A DNA stretch of 64,000 bases, taken from assembly GCF_042646425.1 (NCBI RefSeq), contig NZ_JBHRTR010000027.1, positions 62,001 through 126,000 of the forward strand, in the 5' to 3' direction. The position numbers and the translations under genes are program-made. This document shows positions 27,804 to 35,013 of this stretch, in pieces (position 1 is the stretch's first letter; each line of letters opens with the position of its first letter). The stretch is from Marinibaculum pumilum. GTDB lineage: Bacteria; Pseudomonadota; Alphaproteobacteria; Ferrovibrionales; Ferrovibrionaceae. The notes beneath the pieces are model-generated. The model was not told the DNA's origin. It saw only the letters and a program-made list of their open reading frames with translations, and ran no database searches.

Positions 27804-29240
27804 CTACCGGACGAGGATGTTGCGGAACTGCCAGGGATCCTCCAGGTCGAGATCCTCCGGGAACAGCACCGCACGGCGGTCCAGCGGCGTCCAGTCGGTA
27901 TAGACGCCGATCACCGGCCCCAGATAGGGCCGCTGCACTTCCAGGCAGCGCCGGAAGTCCATCTCGTCGGTCTCCACGATCCCGGCGGCGGGGTTCTCCA
28001 GCGCCCAGACCATGCCGGCGATCACGGCGGAAGTCACCTGCAGCCCGGTGGCGTTCTGGTAGGGCGCCAGCTCCCGCGTCTCCTCGATGGAGAGCTGCGA
28101 GCCGTACCAGTAGGCATTGCGGCCATGGCCGAACAGCAGGACACCCAGCTCGTCGATGCCGTCGACGATCTCGAATTCGTCGAGGAAGCGGAGTTCCGGC
28201 TGCTCCAGCCAGCCGCGCCCCGCCATCTCGTCCAGCGACAGCACGGCGTCGTCGCAGGGGTGGTAGGCATAGTGGCAGGTCGGCCGGTAGACGACCCTGT
28301 CGCCGTCACGCACGCTGAAATAGTCCGCGATGGAGATCGATTCGTTGTGGGTCACCAGGAAGCCGTTCTGCGCCTGCGCCGTCGGCGTCCAGCTGCGCAC
28401 CCGGGTGCCGGCCCCGGGGCGCAGCATGTAGATCGCCGAGCGGCAGCCATCCTCATGCTCCTGGCCGAGCGGCGGGAACCATTTCTCGTGCGTGCCCCAG
28501 CCCAGCTCCGCCGGCTGCAGCCCCTCGGAGATGAAGCCCGCAATCGACCAGGTGTTGACGAAGGTGTTGCGCTGCTTCGGCGTGCGGGCCCGCTGCGTGT
28601 CGCGTTCCGCGACATGGATGCCCTTCACGCCGGTCTTCTGCATCAGCGCCGCCCAGCTCGCCCGGTCCTGCGGCACCGTACCGTCGGGATTGGTGCCGGT
28701 GTCGCGCGCCACGTCCAGCAGCGCCTGCTTCACGAACCAGGACACCATCCCCGGATTGGCGCCACAGCAGGACACGGCGGTCGTGCCGCCGGGGCTGGCC
28801 GCCTTCTCCGCCCGCACCGCTTCGCGCAGCGCATAGTTGGTGCGCTGCGAGGCGGTCAGTTCGCTGTCGGTGTAGAACCCCGCCCACGGCTCCACCACCG
28901 TGTCGATGTACAGCACGCCCAGTTCCCGGCAGAGCCGGATCATGTCGAGGGAGGACACATCGACCGACAGGTTGACGCAGAAGCCCTGGCCCTCGCCCTC
29001 CGTCAGCAGCGGAGTCAGCAGCTCGCGGTAATTGTCCGGTGTCACCGCCTTCTGGATGAAGCGCACGCCGCGGGCATCCAGCAGGCTGCGGCTGGCATCG
29101 TCGGGATCGATGACCACGAAGCGGGCGGGGTCATAGTCGAAATGCCGCTGGATCAGCGGCAGGGTGCCCCGGCCGATGGTGCCGAGGCCGATCATGACGA
29201 CCGGGCCGGAGATCTGGCGCTTGATGGGCCATTCGTTCAT
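27804..29240 (-). CDS. hss: homospermidine synthase
   Basis: A 478-residue NAD-dependent bacterial homospermidine synthase, which joins two putrescines (or spermidine and putrescine) to form sym-homospermidine, a polyamine common in alphaproteobacteria. The nucleotide-binding start is GPVVMIGLGTIGRGTLPLIQ. Family segments are VCVNLS-type VDVSSLDMIRL, YIDTVVEPWAGFY, CCGANPGMVSWFVKQALLDV and HNESISIADYFSV. The closing block VQRPYLGPVIGVYTDWTPL is typical. Length matches the family. It lies 212 bases downstream of ornithine decarboxylase, which supplies putrescine, with a terminator-like hairpin between them. Confidence 0.95.
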   Translation of the reverse strand: MNEWPIKRQISGPVVMIGLGTIGRGTLPLIQRHFDYDPARFVVIDPDDASRSLLDARGVRFIQKAVTPDNYRELLTPLLTEGEGQGFCVNLSVDVSSLDMIRLCRELGVLYIDTVVEPWAGFYTDSELTASQRTNYALREAVRAEKAASPGGTTAVSCCGANPGMVSWFVKQALLDVARDTGTNPDGTVPQDRASWAALMQKTGVKGIHVAERDTQRARTPKQRNTFVNTWSIAGFISEGLQPAELGWGTHEKWFPPLGQEHEDGCRSAIYMLRPGAGTRVRSWTPTAQAQNGFLVTHNESISIADYFSVRDGDRVVYRPTCHYAYHPCDDAVLSLDEMAGRGWLEQPELRFLDEFEIVDGIDELGVLLFGHGRNAYWYGSQLSIEETRELAPYQNATGLQVTSAVIAGMVWALENPAAGIVETDEMDFRRCLEVQRPYLGPVIGVYTDWTPLDRRAVLFPEDLDLEDPWQFRNILVR

Positions 29241-29405
29241 GTCGGGTCCACCTTTCGGGTCGGATCGGACAGACGAAGCGTCCGTGCTGCGTGCAATGGA
29301 AAGCGGAGCGCCGGCGACGGGACGCCGACGCCGGGCAACCTATCAGGTTGGGCCGCGCAGAGTCAGGGGGAGGAGGAGAGAGCTTGCGGGGGGACTGAGA
29401 ACGCA

Positions 29406-29440
29406 GACGGGCGGCAGACCGTCACGGACTGCCGCCCGTC
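29406..29440 (-). terminator. hairpin after ornithine decarboxylase
   Basis: A perfect 12-bp inverted repeat (29406-29417 and 29429-29440) around an 11-base loop, 13 bases past the odc stop on the minus strand. The downstream tract is only modestly T-rich. It probably ends or attenuates odc transcription before hss, so hss may have its own promoter in the 165 bases that follow. Confidence 0.6.
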
Positions 29441-29452
29441 GGATCACGTCGT

Positions 29453-30586
29453 TCAGATGACGTAGGACTGCAGCGGCGGGAAACCGTTGAAGCCGATCGT
29501 GGAATAGGTCGTCGTATAGGCGCCGCAGGCCTCGATCAGCACCTCGTCGCCGATCGCCAGCGAGACGGGCAACGCATAGGGCGTCTTCTCGTACAGCACA
29601 TCGGCGCTGTCGCAGGTCGGGCCGGCCAGCACGCAGGGCGCGGTCGCATCGCCGTCGCGAGGGGTGGTGATCGGATAGCGGATCGCCTCCTCCATCGTCT
29701 CGGCCAGGCCGCCGAACTTGCCGATGTCCAGATAGACCCAGCGCACCGGGTCGTCGTCGGACTTGCGGCTGATCAGCACGACCTCGGCCTTGATCACGCC
29801 GGCGCCGCCGACCATGCCGCGGCCGGGCTCGATGATCGTCTCGGGCAGGCGGTTGCCGAAATGATGGCGGATATAGCTGTAGATCGAGGCGCCATAGGCT
29901 TCCGCCGCCGGCACGTCCTTCAGGTAGCGGGTCGGGAAGCCGCCGCCCAGATTGACCATGCGCAGGTGGATGCCACGCTCCGCCAGGGTGCGGAAGATCG
30001 CCGCGGCCTGGCCCAGCGCCAGGTCCCAGGCCGGCATGTTGGTCTGCTGCGAGCCGACATGGAAGGACACGCCGTAGGGGCGCAGCTGCAGGCGCTGCGC
30101 GGCCTCCAGCACGTCGACCGCCATCGCGGGCTCGCAGCCGAACTTGCGGGACAGCGGCCATTCCGCGCCCTCGCCGTCGCACAGGATGCGGCAGAACACG
30201 CGGGCGCCGGGCGCATACTCGGCGACCTTCTCGACTTCCGCCACGCAATCGACGGCAAACAGGTCGACGCCAAGCTCATGGGCGGTGCCGATGTCGCGCG
30301 CCTTCTTGATCGTGTTGCCGAAGGAGATCCGGTCCGCGGTCGCGCCGGCGTCCAGCACCAGGCGGATCTCGCCGACGGAGGCGCAGTCGAAGCAGGACCC
30401 CAGCTCGACCAGCAGGCGCAGGACTTCCGGCGCCGGATTGGCCTTCACCGCGTAGTAGACGCGGGTGTCCGGCATCGCATGGGCGAAGGCCAGGAAATTG
30501 TCGCGGACCACGTCCAGGTCGACGACCAGGCAGGGGCCCTCGGGTCGTCGGTCGCGGAAGAACTGCAGCATACGTTCGGTGGCCAT
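29453..30586 (-). CDS. odc: ornithine/lysine decarboxylase, eukaryotic-type (fold III)
   Basis: A 377-residue PLP-dependent decarboxylase of the alanine-racemase fold, producing putrescine from ornithine (some members also decarboxylate lysine). The PLP lysine is Lys48 in RVYYAVKANPAPEVLR. Other landmarks are SFHVGSQQTN, NLGGGFPTRY, EPGRGMVGGAG for phosphate binding, and the catalytic Cys in AGPTCDSADVLYE. The C-terminus AYTTTYSTIGFNGF is characteristic. The ATG lies at 30584-30586. It is transcribed toward hss, so the pair makes a putrescine to homospermidine route. Confidence 0.95.
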   Translation of the reverse strand: MATERMLQFFRDRRPEGPCLVVDLDVVRDNFLAFAHAMPDTRVYYAVKANPAPEVLRLLVELGSCFDCASVGEIRLVLDAGATADRISFGNTIKKARDIGTAHELGVDLFAVDCVAEVEKVAEYAPGARVFCRILCDGEGAEWPLSRKFGCEPAMAVDVLEAAQRLQLRPYGVSFHVGSQQTNMPAWDLALGQAAAIFRTLAERGIHLRMVNLGGGFPTRYLKDVPAAEAYGASIYSYIRHHFGNRLPETIIEPGRGMVGGAGVIKAEVVLISRKSDDDPVRWVYLDIGKFGGLAETMEEAIRYPITTPRDGDATAPCVLAGPTCDSADVLYEKTPYALPVSLAIGDEVLIEACGAYTTTYSTIGFNGFPPLQSYVI

Positions 30587-31197
30587 GGCGGCAACTCCCG
30601 TTCACAAAAGCTGTTACCGACACGAAGCCCGTTCCTGCCCCGGCTGCCGCGCACAAGGATGGCACGGCCGCACGACTGGCGGGTTCAAGCCTCGACGTTT
30701 CGCTCGGTCCCGGAGATGGATCGTCCGCGACCGATGTGCTGCCTTCGCTTTGGATCGGGAGTCCCGTTCCGCACGCCTGGCAATGATGGTGTGCCTCTTC
30801 AGTAACCCCGGCCTTTGGAGGGACCGGCAGAGACCAAAAAAGCCCTCACCGTCGTTGCTTTAAGCCGTCCGGGGAATGTTGCGTGAGATGCGGGGCGAAC
30901 CGCCGCATCGTCTCGGACGACCACAGGCACGTGCGACTATTGGGCGAGGCGAGACATATGACCTCGCCGCCCCGGACACAAGGGGATTCGTGGGGGGATT
31001 CCCAGGATTTTTTGCGGCCGCCCGCGAAACGGCAGAAGTGTTGCTCCATAGCAATACCCGGCGGGCATCCCAGGCGGCACCGGATACCCCGGCAGAGGGC
31101 GGCGGCCGCAATTCGTCACAACCGGACACGGGACGATGCCGTCCGGCTGTGCTTGCCTGGACACGGCTCGGATCATCGCGAAGAGAAGGAACGAATC
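30587..31197. other. 611-base intergenic region between odc and the first exported protein
   Basis: No gene I can support lies here. It serves as the divergent leader of odc (minus) and of the small exported protein gene (plus). The plus side carries three sequence blocks (30768-30784, 30915-30945 and 31012-31022) that recur in the same order upstream of the second exported protein gene, plus a hairpin at 30943-30968. A run of six A at 30836-30841 and six T at 31008-31013 are the only notable homopolymers. No tRNA or known riboswitch was recognised. Confidence 0.6.
30768..30968 (+). repeat. leader repeat, copy A (with hairpin)
   Basis: Copy A of a leader element found twice. Block 1 (30768-30784) matches 31674-31690 at 16 of 17 bases. 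Block 2 (30915-30945) matches 31727-31757 at 27 of 31 bases. Block 2 runs straight into a hairpin whose arms are 30943-30949 and 30962-30968 (7 bp, 12-base loop). In copy A the two blocks are separated by about 130 bases, and in copy B by about 36. Confidence 0.7.
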
Positions 31198-31649
31198 ATG
31201 TCGGACCGCCGCTGCCACCGCATCCACACCGTCCTGCTCGCCGGCCTGCTGCTGCTGGGGGCAACGCAGTCGCGCAGGCAACCGTTTTCGTGCGGCTGAT
31301 CAAGGTGCAGGTCGTCAACGACACCGGCGCCACGGTCACTGTCGCGTACGGCGAACTGGAAAGCGGCGTGTGGGACAGCCAGCCCGTCCCGGGCACGGCG
31401 ATCGCACCAGACGAAGCGGCCAGCTTCAGCACCGGCGTCACCGACATCTTCGAACCCCTCGACGACAGCGTTTCGCCGAGCGGGGCCGCGGGCACCGCGT
31501 TCGACACTACCTGGTCCTGGCAGCTCGAAGCCGCCGCGGACCTCAGCGCGACGGTAACCGCCGGCGCGGCCGCCACGCAGATCCATGCCGAAGATCCCAG
31601 ATCCGACCTTCCCCCCTATGTGGTGACCCTGAAGAAAGCCCCGCAGTGA
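31198..31649 (+). pseudogene. small exported beta-rich protein 1, apparent frameshift after the signal peptide
   Basis: An ATG at 31198, nine bases after AGAAGGAA, opens a signal peptide MSDRRCHRIHTVLLAGLLLL. That frame closes at 31299. The neighbouring frame continues as GNAVAQATVFVRLIKVQVVN and runs to 31649, giving a mature domain of about 120 residues. Adding one G to the G5 run at 31257-31261 would fuse the two into a clean exported protein with an AVAQA-type cleavage site. The mature start shares a pattern with the downstream protein: V-N-x-T, then G-x-W, then P-x-x-G-x-I-x-P. The fold may be a small beta sandwich (aegerolysin-like is one guess). Function unknown; the frameshift may be real or a sequencing error. 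Confidence 0.6.
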
Positions 31650-31673
31650 CCGTTCTGCCGCCGGATCTCCCGG

Positions 31674-31778
31674 TCCGCACGCCTGCCAATCTGCAGAACC
31701 CCGCCAGCAACACCGGCCTGCGGAGGGGACGACCGCAGGCATCCGCGACTATTGGGCAAGCGCTCAATTGCGGCTTGC
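31674..31778 (+). repeat. leader repeat, copy B (with hairpin)
   Basis: Copy B of the leader element, between the two exported protein genes. It has block 1 at 31674-31690 and block 2 at 31727-31757. A hairpin with arms 31756-31761 and 31773-31778 follows at the same position relative to block 2 as in copy A. The stem bases differ from copy A on both sides yet still pair, which points to selection on the pairing. A further block (31813-31823) matches 31012-31022. Confidence 0.7.
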
Positions 31779-31907
31779 GCTCCATGGTTGCCGCGGCGAA
31801 ATGCCGGACGGGTTGCGGCCGCCGGACACAATTCGAGACATCTGCGTGTCGGCAAGCGGCGCTATCCTGCAGCACTGCATGCCAAAAGCAGCCCAGGAGG
31901 AAACAGC

Positions 31908-32405
31908 ATGGCAGCCCGTCGTGACGCTTGGACCGCGATGCCCCGCCGCATCTTGCGGCTCATGGCCGCCCTCCTGGCGGCCGCCGCACTGTCGCTGGCG
32001 CCCTATGGCGCAGATTCTGTCCGGGCTGCCGCTTCCTATGTCTCGGTCGAGTTGGTCTTCGTCAACAGCACGTCGCACAGCCTGACCGTGCAAGGCGCCT
32101 ACCCGACCAATGGTCTATGGGGGCAGGGTCAGGAGCCGAAGGTGGGCACGATCTATCCGCCGGGCAGTGAAGGCCGGTTCAAGGTCGTGTCGGTGACATA
32201 TGACGAGGGCTGCGGCGCCTACCTGCTTCTCGGCTCACCCACAGGAGAGGAGGTCGTGATCTCGGTCTCCTTGCCGTTCAACGGCCCTTTCCAGCAGAAC
32301 GTCACCTCGCCCGGCAATGCAATCCAAACCACCGGACTGGTCGTCGAGCCGGACCCGGACAACGAACATCTGCAGATGAGGATGGAGCTGCTCGACCCGC
32401 AGTAG
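31908..32405 (+). CDS. small exported beta-rich protein 2
   Basis: A 165-residue exported protein I do not recognise. A long signal peptide with RRILRLMAALLAAAALSLAP is followed by a likely cleavage after SVRA. The mature domain of about 125 residues starts AASYVSVELVFVNSTSHSLT. It continues with GLWGQGQEPKVGTIYPPGSE and YDEGCGAYLLLGSPTGEEVV, predicting mostly beta strands. It shares the V-N-x-T, G-x-W, P-x-x-G-x-I-x-P pattern with the protein encoded just upstream, so the two look like diverged tandem paralogues. The ribosome site CAGGAGGA lies 7 bases before the ATG and is one of the strongest in the window. Aegerolysin-like is a weak guess. It is followed by hprK 166 bases later. Confidence 0.68.
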   Translation: MAARRDAWTAMPRRILRLMAALLAAAALSLAPYGADSVRAAASYVSVELVFVNSTSHSLTVQGAYPTNGLWGQGQEPKVGTIYPPGSEGRFKVVSVTYDEGCGAYLLLGSPTGEEVVISVSLPFNGPFQQNVTSPGNAIQTTGLVVEPDPDNEHLQMRMELLDPQ

Positions 32406-32535
32406 ACGCCGAAAAATCGCCCGGACGCAGGCCGACAGGCGCCCATACGCCATGCCGGCGCCCCATTTGCGATGGCCACCTGCCGGGTCCGGCCGCGCCG
32501 GCGGGCCGGGGGCCCCGCCGGCAACGGGATTTACG

Positions 32536-32541
32536 TTGACA
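32536..32541 (+). promoter_or_regulatory. consensus -35 box upstream of hprK
   Basis: TTGACA, a perfect sigma70-type -35 hexamer, 31 bases before the hprK ATG. The -10 position 17 bases on (GACTGT) is poor, so the promoter assignment is weak. An own promoter would be expected here because hprK is not read through from chvG in this genome. Confidence 0.25.
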
Positions 32542-32571
32542 GCGTCCGGCTCTGCCCCGACTGTCCCGGCC

Positions 32572-33036
32572 ATGTCCGGCCAGGCTTCAGCCATCCTGCA
32601 TGCGACCTGCATCGCCATCGGCGAAGCCGGCGTGCTGCTGCGCGGCCCGTCCGGCAGCGGCAAGTCGGACCTGGCCCTGCGCCTGATCGACGCGGGCGCC
32701 GCCCTGGTGGCAGACGACATGGTCGCGCTGGCGGCCACGGACGGCAGGCTCCGCGCCGCGCCGCCGCCGCCGCTCGCCGGCCTGCTGGAGGTTCGCGGCA
32801 TCGGCCCGCTCCGCCTGCCCCACCGGGACGCCGACCTGTGCCTGGCGGTCGACCTGGTCCCGGCCGCTGAGATCGAGCGGGTGCCGCTGCCGGCGGAGCT
32901 TGCGCTCCTGGGCTGCCGGCTGCCGCTGCTGCGCATCGACCCGGAAGCCGCTTCCGCGCCGGCCCGGCTGCGCCTGGCGGTTGCCTGCCGCGACCAGCTG
33001 CCGGGCGCGCATCTGACCCGCGCGGCGGCGGAATGA
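32572..33036 (+). CDS. hprK: HPr kinase/phosphorylase, short alphaproteobacterial form
   Basis: A 154-residue HprK consisting of the catalytic domain only, as in other alphaproteobacteria; the N-terminal domain of Bacillus HprK is absent. The P-loop is GVLLRGPSGSGKSDLALRLI, residues about 24-31 forming GPSGSGKS. ALVADDMVALAATDGRLRA and LLEVRGIGPLRL, the HprK signature region, follow. It phosphorylates the regulatory Ser of HPr, encoded three genes downstream. The ATG at 32572 begins MSGQASAILHATCIAIGEAG. The stop overlaps the rapZ start as ATGA. Confidence 0.92.
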   Translation: MSGQASAILHATCIAIGEAGVLLRGPSGSGKSDLALRLIDAGAALVADDMVALAATDGRLRAAPPPPLAGLLEVRGIGPLRLPHRDADLCLAVDLVPAAEIERVPLPAELALLGCRLPLLRIDPEAASAPARLRLAVACRDQLPGAHLTRAAAE

Positions 33037-34016
33037 ACACGCCGGTGACCGGCCGTGGCGCCGGCGATGCAATGCATCCTGCGGAAAGCGGGCCCGGCGA
33101 CGTGCTGGTGGTGACCGGCATGTCGGGCGCCGGCAAGACCACGGCGCTGAAGCTGCTGGAGGACCTGGGCTACGAGGCGGTGGACAACCTGCCGCTGTCA
33201 CTGCTGCCGCGGCTGGTGGCGCGGCGCCCCGGCGACAGCCAGCGCCGCAGCCCCCACATGGGCACCGCCGTCGGGGTCGATACCCGGACCCGCGACTTCG
33301 ACCCCGAGGGCCTGATCGCGGCACTGGCACGGCTGCGCCGCGGCAGCGCCGGCAGCCTTCCGGACGGCGCGGCGGAGCGCCGCGACCTGCCGCACCGCCT
33401 GCCCACCGGCATCCGGCTGGTGTTCTTCGACTGCGACGATGCGGTGCTGCAGCAGCGCTTCACCGCGACAAGGCGGCGCCACCCCCTGGCGCTGGACCGG
33501 CCGGTGGCGGACGGTATCGCGGTGGAGCGCCGGCTGATGACGCCGCTCCGCGACGCCGCGGACGAGACCATCGACACTTCGCTGCTGTCGCTGCCGGACC
33601 TGCGGCAGCTGCTGCACGAGCGCTTCGGCGCCACAAGGGACGCGGCGATGACCGTGATCCTGACCTCCTTCTCCTTCCGCCGCGGCCTGCCGCGGGAGGC
33701 GGATCTGGTATTCGACGTGCGTTTCCTGAGGAACCCGTACTACGATCCGGCGCTGTCGCCGCGGACCGGCGACGATCCGGAAGTCGGCGCCTATATCGCC
33801 GGCGATCCGGATTTCCCGGCCTTCTTCGACCGGCTTTCGGGCCTTCTGCGCATGCTGCTGCCACGCTATGCGCAGGAGGGAAAGCAGTACCTGACCATCG
33901 CCATCGGCTGCACCGGCGGCCGGCACCGGTCCGTCTATACGGCGCGCCTTCTGTCCGACCTGCTTGCCAGCGACGGAATACAGGTTACGCTGCGCCACCG
34001 TGACCGCGACCTGTAG
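33033..34016 (+). CDS. rapZ: RapZ-type nucleotide-binding protein
   Basis: A 327-residue RapZ/YvcJ homologue. The N-terminal P-loop is VVTGMSGAGKTTALKLLEDL (about 29-36), followed by GYEAVDNLPLSLLPRL. The C-terminal domain carries ILTSFSFRRGLPREADLVFD, FDVRFLRNPYYDPALSPRTG and the closing IAIGCTGGRHRSVYTARLL. In E. coli RapZ binds small RNAs and controls GlmS; in alphaproteobacteria its role is less clear. An insertion rich in Gly/Ser (LRRGSAGSLPDGAAERRD) lies between the two domains. The start overlaps hprK by four bases, showing coupled translation. Confidence 0.92.
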   Translation: MNTPVTGRGAGDAMHPAESGPGDVLVVTGMSGAGKTTALKLLEDLGYEAVDNLPLSLLPRLVARRPGDSQRRSPHMGTAVGVDTRTRDFDPEGLIAALARLRRGSAGSLPDGAAERRDLPHRLPTGIRLVFFDCDDAVLQQRFTATRRRHPLALDRPVADGIAVERRLMTPLRDAADETIDTSLLSLPDLRQLLHERFGATRDAAMTVILTSFSFRRGLPREADLVFDVRFLRNPYYDPALSPRTGDDPEVGAYIAGDPDFPAFFDRLSGLLRMLLPRYAQEGKQYLTIAIGCTGGRHRSVYTARLLSDLLASDGIQVTLRHRDRDL

Positions 34017-34103
34017 ATTCAGCCCCCGGCGGGCTGGCCCCGGCTGCGGTCGCGTGCGTATGCGCCGGCCCGGCCGGCGGAGCCTCGAAGCGGATCCCGC
34101 CCC

Positions 34104-34517
34104 ATGATCGGTCTCGTCCTCGTCACCCACGGGAAGCTGGCCGCCGAATTCCTTGCCGCCCTGCACCATGTCGTCGGTGAACAGAAGGCCGTGGAGGCCG
34201 TCTGCATCGGCCCGGACGACGACATGGAGGCACGCCGCAACGACATCCTGGCCGCCGTGGCCCGGGTCAATGACGGTAGCGGCGTGGTGGTGCTGACCGA
34301 CATGTTCGGCGGCACGCCGTCGAATATGGCGATCTCGATCATGGACCAGGCCCCGGTCGAGGTGATCGCCGGCATCAACCTGCCGATGCTGATCCGCCTG
34401 GCCACGGTCCGCGAGAAGATGCCCCTGAAGGATGCCGCCCATGCGGCGCAGGAGGCGGGCCGGAAATACATCAACATCGCCTCCGCGCTGCTGGCCGCGG
34501 ACGGCCCGCGCGCCTGA
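34104..34517 (+). CDS. PTS EIIA, mannose type
   Basis: A 137-residue EIIA-Man-type domain. The phosphoacceptor is His9 in MIGLVLVTHGKLAAEFL. The second family motif is VVLTDMFGGTPSNMAISIMD, followed by VEVIAGINLPMLIRL. No EIIB or EIIC is encoded nearby, so this is a regulatory, non-transporting PTS component that probably receives phosphate from HPr and signals to other proteins. It lies 87 bases after rapZ and 13 bases before HPr on the same strand. Confidence 0.93.
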   Translation: MIGLVLVTHGKLAAEFLAALHHVVGEQKAVEAVCIGPDDDMEARRNDILAAVARVNDGSGVVVLTDMFGGTPSNMAISIMDQAPVEVIAGINLPMLIRLATVREKMPLKDAAHAAQEAGRKYINIASALLAADGPRA

Positions 34518-34530
34518 GCATCCGCGGCCG

Positions 34531-34848
34531 ATGAGCAGTGGCGGCACGCAGGACGGGGGCAGTCCGGCGGCCGGCGGTGCGCCCCTGCGACGCACCCTGA
34601 CGATCCTGAACCAGCGCGGCCTGCACGCGCGCGCCGCCGCCAAGTTCGCGCAATGCGCCGGCGCTTTCGATGCCGAGATTACCGTCATCCGCGGGCCCTA
34701 CAGCGTCAACGGCACCTCGATCATGGGCCTGATGATGCTGGGAGCCGCCCAGGGTGTGGAGGTCACGGTGGAGACCAGCGGGCCACAGGCGGACGCCGCC
34801 ATGGCGGCCATCGCCGCCCTGATCGGCAACCGGTTCGGAGAGAGTTGA
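34531..34848 (+). CDS. ptsH: HPr phosphocarrier protein
   Basis: A 105-residue HPr with a short Gly/Ser-rich N-terminal extension of about 18 residues. The active-site His is His32 in NQRGLHARAAAKFAQ. The HprK target is Ser63 in YSVNGTSIMGLMMLGAAQGV. With HprK, EIIA and an EI encoded elsewhere it forms the regulatory PTS typical of alphaproteobacteria. The ATG at 34531 opens MSSGGTQDG; a start directly at the conserved domain is not available. The TGA stop overlaps the putative -35 box of ahcY. Confidence 0.92.
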   Translation: MSSGGTQDGGSPAAGGAPLRRTLTILNQRGLHARAAAKFAQCAGAFDAEITVIRGPYSVNGTSIMGLMMLGAAQGVEVTVETSGPQADAAMAAIAALIGNRFGES

Positions 34849-34872
34849 CCCGAACCGATATAATCATATAAA
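34845..34872 (+). promoter_or_regulatory. sigma70-like promoter of ahcY
   Basis: TTGACC at 34845-34850 and TATAAA at 34867-34872 with a 16-base spacer, each 5 of 6 to consensus. The -10 box lies inside the left arm of the palindrome at 34866-34885. Transcription would start about 34880, leaving a leader of about 130 bases before the ahcY ATG. Confidence 0.55.
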
Positions 34873-34885
34873 GATCTCTTTATAT
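34866..34885. promoter_or_regulatory. perfect AT-rich palindrome over the ahcY -10 box (SahR-like operator candidate)
   Basis: Two 9-bp arms, ATATAAAGA and TCTTTATAT, separated by two bases. In a genome this GC-rich a 20-base, almost pure AT palindrome is conspicuous. From memory, ArsR-family SahR-type regulators of the methionine cycle use AT-rich palindromes of this kind upstream of ahcY and related genes; I could not check this. Its overlap with the -10 box predicts repression. Confidence 0.6.
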
Positions 34886-35013
34886 CACGACTGAGCGCCA
34901 GTTCCCGGCGTCCCGTCCCGCTGGGCCGATGGCGCGCGGCGACCGCCCTGACATGGGCGGACCCGTCGCGCCGTCGGCGCAGCCACTTCTGCGAACGAGG
35001 AAAGGAACCATCG

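Noticed and set aside
30587..30767. odc leader as a known structured RNA
   Set aside because: A conserved structured leader exists upstream of some alphaproteobacterial ornithine decarboxylases, but I could not recognise its conserved core here by eye.
34886..35013. SAH riboswitch in the ahcY leader
   Set aside because: The leader lacks the conserved SAH-riboswitch core as I remember it, and the palindromic operator explains control more simply. A covariance-model search would settle it.
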